Shown: positions 60,565 through 64,000 of the stretch, in pieces
Layout of the letters: every line of letters starts with the position of its first letter
How positions within the stretch are numbered: position 1 is the first letter of the stretch
Position numbers and translations under genes: made by a program
The notes under the pieces: generated by a model
Told to the model about the DNA's origin: nothing
Databases searched by the model: none
Seen by the model: the letters and a program-made list of their open reading frames with translations, nothing else
NCBI RefSeq assembly: GCF_018449795.1
Contig: NZ_JAAVVE010000023.1
Location: 1 to 64,000 of the forward strand
Length of the DNA stretch: 64,000 nt
Reading direction: 5' to 3'
From: Sphingomonas sp. dw_22
GTDB taxonomy: Bacteria > Pseudomonadota > Alphaproteobacteria > Sphingomonadales > Sphingomonadaceae

Positions 60565-60636
60565 CGATTCCTCCCCCTTTTCGAGGAGCGCATCCTCCCG
60601 GCCGCGTAATGAACCCAGGCTTGCTGCGAAGGGGTT

Positions 60637-61296
60637 CTATGCGCGGATGAGCGTCGCGCTCCAGGCATAGCCGCGATAGAGCGGCGTGAATTCCATGCTC
60701 AGCCCCTGCTCCTCGGCGATGCGCTTGAGCACCGCCGGCAATTCGCGCCGGGGGAAGACATGGAAATCGTTGAGCGACTTGAAGTGCAGCCGCTTGGCGA
60801 AGCCCGGCAGCCGCTCATATTGCCCGAAATCGACGATGTGCAGGCTTCCGCCCGGCGCAAGGGCCTTCGCGCCCAGTTCGATCGCCTCCTGCCAGGGCGG
60901 GATCATCGACAGCGTGTAGCTCATGAACACCCGATCGACCTTCTCCAGCCCGAACAGCGCCTGGACGTCGAAATTGCCGGCATCGCCCTGGGCGAGCGTG
61001 ATCCTGTCGCCAAGTCCCTTGCCCTCGACCGACTGGCGCGCCGTCTCCAGCATCGCCTCGCTGATGTCGAAGCCATGGAAGCGCGCATCCGGCCAATGCT
61101 TCGCCGCGACGATCAGGTTGCGCGCGGTGCCGCAGCCCACCTCCAGCACCGTGCCGCCCGGCGGCGGCGCGAGCCGGCGGACCAGCCGGTCGCGGCCCAA
61201 CAGATAGAATTTGCGGGTGAAATCGTAGAAGTGCCGATGGAGCGCATAGACATCGTCCATCAGCGACTTCTGGTCGCCCGTCCGGGCCTCGCTCAT
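60637..61296 (-). CDS. btaB: BtaB-like SAM-dependent N-methyltransferase
   Basis: Class I methyltransferase of 219 residues with the SAM motif VLEVGCGTARNLIVAAKHWP, FHGFDISEAMLETAR, and the post-I VDRVFMSYTLSMIPPW. Paired with the DUF3419 protein just upstream, it fits BtaB, which trimethylates diacylglyceryl-homoserine to the betaine lipid DGTS. It overlaps btaA by 4 bp. The identity rests mainly on the operon partner. Confidence 0.9.
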   Translation of the reverse strand: MSEARTGDQKSLMDDVYALHRHFYDFTRKFYLLGRDRLVRRLAPPPGGTVLEVGCGTARNLIVAAKHWPDARFHGFDISEAMLETARQSVEGKGLGDRITLAQGDAGNFDVQALFGLEKVDRVFMSYTLSMIPPWQEAIELGAKALAPGGSLHIVDFGQYERLPGFAKRLHFKSLNDFHVFPRRELPAVLKRIAEEQGLSMEFTPLYRGYAWSATLIRA

Positions 61297-62537
61297 GCGT
61301 GGGGCTTCAGCGTCCAGAGGTGAGTCGCGCCATAGACCGAGGAGCGATCACGCCGGGTCCAGTCCTCGCGCTTCTCCTGCGGGGCATATTCCCACTGGTC
61401 GAGGATCGCCGCCGGGATATGGCCGGCCACGACGTCGGGCACCGCCGCCGTGCGATAGAGCACGCGCGCGCCGGGCTTGGCGGTGCGGGTGATCTCGGTC
61501 CAGATGCGGGTGAGCTGTTCGTCGGTCATCCAGTCCTGCGCGTCGAGCAGGATATAGCGATCGAGCGACTGGGCGGGCATCGAGTCGAGATAATCGGCAT
61601 AGTTGGTATGGCGGATCTCGACGCGCTCGGCGCGGTCGCGTACTGCCTCGTAGTTCGCCTTCTGGAGATAGGGCGGCAGCGGCGCGTCCGCATGCTCGCC
61701 ATAGCCGCGGCCGAAGGCCTGCCAGGCGTAGTAATTGTCCTTGATGTCGAAATCGCAGGCGAGCTTGCGCAACCGGCTCTTGAGCGCGCCGGTGATCCCG
61801 CCCGCATCGTCGACCTTGAGCAGATCATACTGCGCCGGCGGGATGCCGAAGCCGAACAGCGCGGCTGGCTGGTCGACCAGCCAGCGCAGGAACTTCTTCT
61901 CGAAGAACGGCGCGAACCTGGTCTCGAAGATCTCGCGCTGCTCCTCGATATTCTTCGCGCGCAGGATCTCGGTGGGATCGATCTTGTACTTGCGCGCCAT
62001 GTTGTGGACGAAGCCGATCAGCCGGCCAAGCAGGCCCTGCTTGTAGAAGCCGGTCTTGAAGCCATTGATCCGGCGCACGCCGCTGGGCGAGCGGCTGTCC
62101 CAATAATCGCGCGAGGTGTCGTCGAGCTGCGGGCGGATGAATTCCTTGTACGCATCGATGTTCTCGGGCCGGTTGGCCAGGCCGAAGAACCGGTGGAACG
62201 TCGCGTAATCGGGCAGGCTGAGCAGCGCCTGTTTCTTCAGGTTGTTGAGCGCGATATGCGCCGGATTGAGATCGACCGCGGTGATCTTCGCGGGGTTCGC
62301 CGTCAGATAGGAGAAGACGTTGCAGCCGCCCGAGGCGATCGTGACGACATGGCTGTCGGGCGTGATCTCCAGCGCTTCCATGTCGACATCGGGATCTTCC
62401 CAGATCTGCGCATAGACCAGGCCGCGGAAGGCGAAGGTGAAGGCACGCTCCAATATGCCCTGCTTGGTGAGGTGCTCGTGGCGATGCACCGCGCCGCGCA
62501 CCGCGCCGTTTCGAGGCGTCTTGGCAACTGAACCCAT
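61293..62537 (-). CDS. btaA: BtaA, SAM:diacylglycerol 3-amino-3-carboxypropyltransferase
   Basis: DUF3419-family enzyme of 414 residues that transfers the aminocarboxypropyl group of SAM to diacylglycerol, first step of phosphorus-free betaine-lipid synthesis. N-terminal FRGLVYAQIWEDPDVDMEAL, SAM-fold segment VVTIASGGCNVFSYLTANPA and VDLNPAHIALNNLKKQAL, then FEKKFLRWLVDQPAALFG and a C-terminal ILLDAQDWMTDEQL. ATG 62537 is best spaced from GGAG (62540 is adjacent). The pair is typically induced by phosphate starvation in alphaproteobacteria. Confidence 0.93.
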   Translation of the reverse strand: MGSVAKTPRNGAVRGAVHRHEHLTKQGILERAFTFAFRGLVYAQIWEDPDVDMEALEITPDSHVVTIASGGCNVFSYLTANPAKITAVDLNPAHIALNNLKKQALLSLPDYATFHRFFGLANRPENIDAYKEFIRPQLDDTSRDYWDSRSPSGVRRINGFKTGFYKQGLLGRLIGFVHNMARKYKIDPTEILRAKNIEEQREIFETRFAPFFEKKFLRWLVDQPAALFGFGIPPAQYDLLKVDDAGGITGALKSRLRKLACDFDIKDNYYAWQAFGRGYGEHADAPLPPYLQKANYEAVRDRAERVEIRHTNYADYLDSMPAQSLDRYILLDAQDWMTDEQLTRIWTEITRTAKPGARVLYRTAAVPDVVAGHIPAAILDQWEYAPQEKREDWTRRDRSSVYGATHLWTLKPHA

Positions 62538-62601
62538 CATTGACTCCTGGAGGGCGCTCGCGTGCCGCGTATGCGCGAAGCAAGCGCCCTAAACCCGACA
62601 T

Positions 62602-62619
62602 GTGACAAATGCTTTGCAG
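62602..62619 (-). promoter_or_regulatory. Candidate Pho box upstream of btaA
   Basis: Leftward it reads CTGCAAAGCATTTGTCAC, two 7-mers spaced 11 bp apart; the second (TTGTCAC) is 6/7 to the PhoB half-site CTGTCAC, the first only 4/7. It lies about 65 bp upstream of btaA. Known PhoB control of btaA in related bacteria makes it plausible. Confidence 0.4.
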
Positions 62620-62675
62620 CCTTGTGCCATGAGTCCGCGGAAATCAATCCTCGGCGCGGACAGCCGTAATCCGTC

Positions 62676-62936
62676 CTAGCGGGTACGATTGTCGATCGCA
62701 TTGCCCGTGTCCGCGACCGCGCCGGCCACGGCATCCCCCATCCGGTCGGCGGTGTTGCCGATCGCATCCCCGGCCCGTTCGACGCCGTTCTCGATCCGAT
62801 CGCCCGCGTCGTCGGCGACATTGTCGAGCGCGTTGCCGGTGCGGTCCAGCGCGCCGCTCACATTGTCCTGGGTCCGGTCCGAACAGGCCGCCGCGCCCAG
62901 CAGGAACAGCGGCAGGATCAGAAACTCTTTGCGCAT
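62676..62936 (-). CDS. Small lipoprotein with amphipathic helical repeats
   Basis: An 86-residue lipoprotein: MRKEFLILPLFLLGAAACSD with the lipobox Cys at residue 18, followed by an 11-residue-like heptad series (LDRTGNALDNVADDAGDRIE, VERAGDAIGNTADRMGDAVA) rich in Asp, Asn, Ala and Val. The pattern suits a coiled or surface-lying amphipathic helix at the membrane. No known family. It is divergent from rpiB. Confidence 0.8.
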   Translation of the reverse strand: MRKEFLILPLFLLGAAACSDRTQDNVSGALDRTGNALDNVADDAGDRIENGVERAGDAIGNTADRMGDAVAGAVADTGNAIDNRTR

Positions 62937-63000
62937 TTTCGGGCTCCCTTATGGTTGTCTTGTCTAGCCAGCCGGGTCCTCCGGGCGTAGGGAGCGCGCC

Positions 63001-63453
63001 ATGCCACACCGCATCGCCATCGCCTCGGACCATGCCGCCTATGCCATGAAGGCAGAACTCGCCGATTGGTTGCGTGAGCAGGGTCACGACGTGCTCGATC
63101 TGGGCACCAACGGACCCGAGAGCGTCGACTATCCCGATTACGGCTATCGGCTGGCCGGCGCGATCGAGGACGGAAGCGCCGGGATCGGCATCGCGCTGTG
63201 CGGATCGGGCATCGGCATCTCGGTCGCGGTCAATCGCAATCCCGCCGCCCGCTGCGCGCTCGTTTCCGAGCCGCTCTCGGCCGGCCTTGCGCGCCAGCAC
63301 AACGATGCCAATGTCATCGCTCTCGGCGCCCGGCTGATCGGCACCGAGATGGCCAAGGCATGCATCACCGCCTTCCTCGAAACCCCCTTTCTCGGCGATC
63401 GTCACCAGCGCCGCGTCGATAAACTCAGCCATTCTGAAAGGAGCCCCGCATGA
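63001..63453 (+). CDS. rpiB: Ribose-5-phosphate isomerase B
   Basis: Interconverts ribose- and ribulose-5-phosphate; 150 residues. N-terminal [20 protein letters not shown] with the substrate-phosphate histidine, [16 protein letters not shown], and the catalytic [20 protein letters not shown]. The C-terminus is [16 protein letters not shown]. It is translationally coupled to glyA (ATGA), a pairing frequent in alphaproteobacteria. Confidence 0.95.
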   Translation: MPHRIAIASDHAAYAMKAELADWLREQGHDVLDLGTNGPESVDYPDYGYRLAGAIEDGSAGIGIALCGSGIGISVAVNRNPAARCALVSEPLSAGLARQHNDANVIALGARLIGTEMAKACITAFLETPFLGDRHQRRVDKLSHSERSPA

Positions 63454-64000
63454 GCACCAACCCAGTCACCGCGGGACTCCAGCCCGACGGCTTCTTCACC
63501 ACGAGCCTGGCCGATGCCGATCCGGCGGTGTTCGCCGGCGTCGCGCACGAACTCGACCGCGAGCAGCACCAGATCGAGCTGATCGCCTCCGAGAACATCG
63601 TCTCCAAGGCGGTGCTGGAAGCGCAGGGTAGCGTCTTCACCAACAAGTACGCCGAGGGTTATCCGGGCAAGCGCTATTATCAGGGCTGCCACCCTTCCGA
63701 TGAGGTGGAACAGCTAGCGATCGATCGCGCAAAGCAGCTGTTCGATTGCGGCTTCGCCAACGTCCAGCCGCATTCGGGCGCGCAGGCGAACGGCGCGGTA
63801 ATGCTCGCGCTGACCAAGCCCGGCGACACGATCATGGGCCTCAGCCTCGATGCCGGCGGTCACCTGACCCACGGCGCCAAGGCGGCGATGAGCGGCAAGT
63901 GGTTCAACGCGGTCCAGTACGGCGTGCGCCCCGACGATCACCTGATCGACTTCGATCAGGTCGAGCGGTTGGCCAAGGAGCACAAGCCCAAGCTCATCAT
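63450..64000 (+). CDS. glyA: Serine hydroxymethyltransferase (3' end missing)
   Basis: PLP enzyme converting serine and tetrahydrofolate to glycine and methylene-tetrahydrofolate. The first 183 residues are in the window: [36 protein letters not shown] and [20 protein letters not shown], then [20 protein letters not shown]. The PLP lysine lies beyond the edge. The start overlaps the rpiB stop and has GAAAGGAG upstream. It runs off the window at 64000. Confidence 0.96.
   Translation, partial: MSTNPVTAGLQPDGFFTTSLADADPAVFAGVAHELDREQHQIELIASENIVSKAVLEAQGSVFTNKYAEGYPGKRYYQGCHPSDEVEQLAIDRAKQLFDCGFANVQPHSGAQANGAVMLALTKPGDTIMGLSLDAGGHLTHGAKAAMSGKWFNAVQYGVRPDDHLIDFDQVERLAKEHKPKLI

Noticed and set aside
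63350..63449. Glycine riboswitch or other leader before glyA
   Set aside because: glyA starts inside the rpiB stop codon; there is no untranslated leader to hold one.

Overview
The window is a stretch of ordinary chromosome from a high-GC alphaproteobacterium, almost certainly a sphingomonad (Sphingomonas or a close relative). The signs are GATC-rich, GC3-rich coding sequence, a full set of alphaproteobacterial housekeeping genes (sspB-alpha, mipZ, ALAS-type hemA, a DUF3419 betaine-lipid synthase), two TonB-dependent receptors, a Zymomonas-like glucose-fructose oxidoreductase, and G/C-rich palindromic repeats between genes. I see no rRNA, tRNA, CRISPR array, IS element, prophage or plasmid backbone. 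About 90% of the sequence is coding, with many ATGA stop/start overlaps.

Layout. 1-2.9 kb: the 3' part of a TonB-dependent receptor and a UBP-type zinc-finger protein. 2.9-7.7 kb: ppc, convergent with fumC and sspB. 7.8-12.0 kb: a histidine cluster hisB-yciI-hisH-hisA-hisF-(small membrane protein)-hisE-HIT, with palindromic repeats directly before hisA and hisF. 12.3-17.4 kb: amino-acid permease, adenosine-kinase-like PfkB protein, EI24 membrane protein, lipoprotein, queG. 17.4-21.5 kb: NatAB-like ABC exporter, CYP153-type P450, exported MsrB. 21.5-24.6 kb: CHAP protein, hypothetical protein, extensin-like protein, NUDIX. 24.6-28.0 kb: PepSY membrane protein and siderophore-type TonB receptor behind a Fur-like palindrome.

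28.0-33.7 kb holds the most coherent accessory module: a four-gene, fully overlapping operon for a glucose-fructose-oxidoreductase-like enzyme, a GH3 beta-glucosidase, a GntP gluconate permease and an SMP-30 gluconolactonase. The three enzymes carry Tat-type signals, and a LacI-family-type operator lies upstream. Read together, they would split beta-glucosides in the periplasm, oxidise the glucose to gluconolactone, hydrolyse it and import gluconate. 33.8-37.8 kb: two-component system, OsmC protein, double PilZ protein and a TetR regulator. 37.9-43.7 kb: a complete tripartite RND efflux operon.

43.8-57 kb: a hydrolase-like protein lacking its catalytic serine, ExoX-like exonuclease, AarF/UbiB kinase, phosphomannomutase/phosphoglucomutase, J-domain protein, mipZ, panC, Sel1 protein, topA, membrane protein, dprA, plsY and murI. 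57.4-64 kb: a small conserved-looking protein, hemA, a secreted serine hydrolase, the betaine-lipid pair btaA-btaB, a small lipoprotein, rpiB and the 5' part of glyA. Most of the window is housekeeping. I did not find a convincing wholly new system; the best leads are the sugar-oxidation operon, the repeats that supply ribosome-binding sites in the his operon, a mini-protein with a PEP-CTERM-like tail, and a pseudo-hydrolase.
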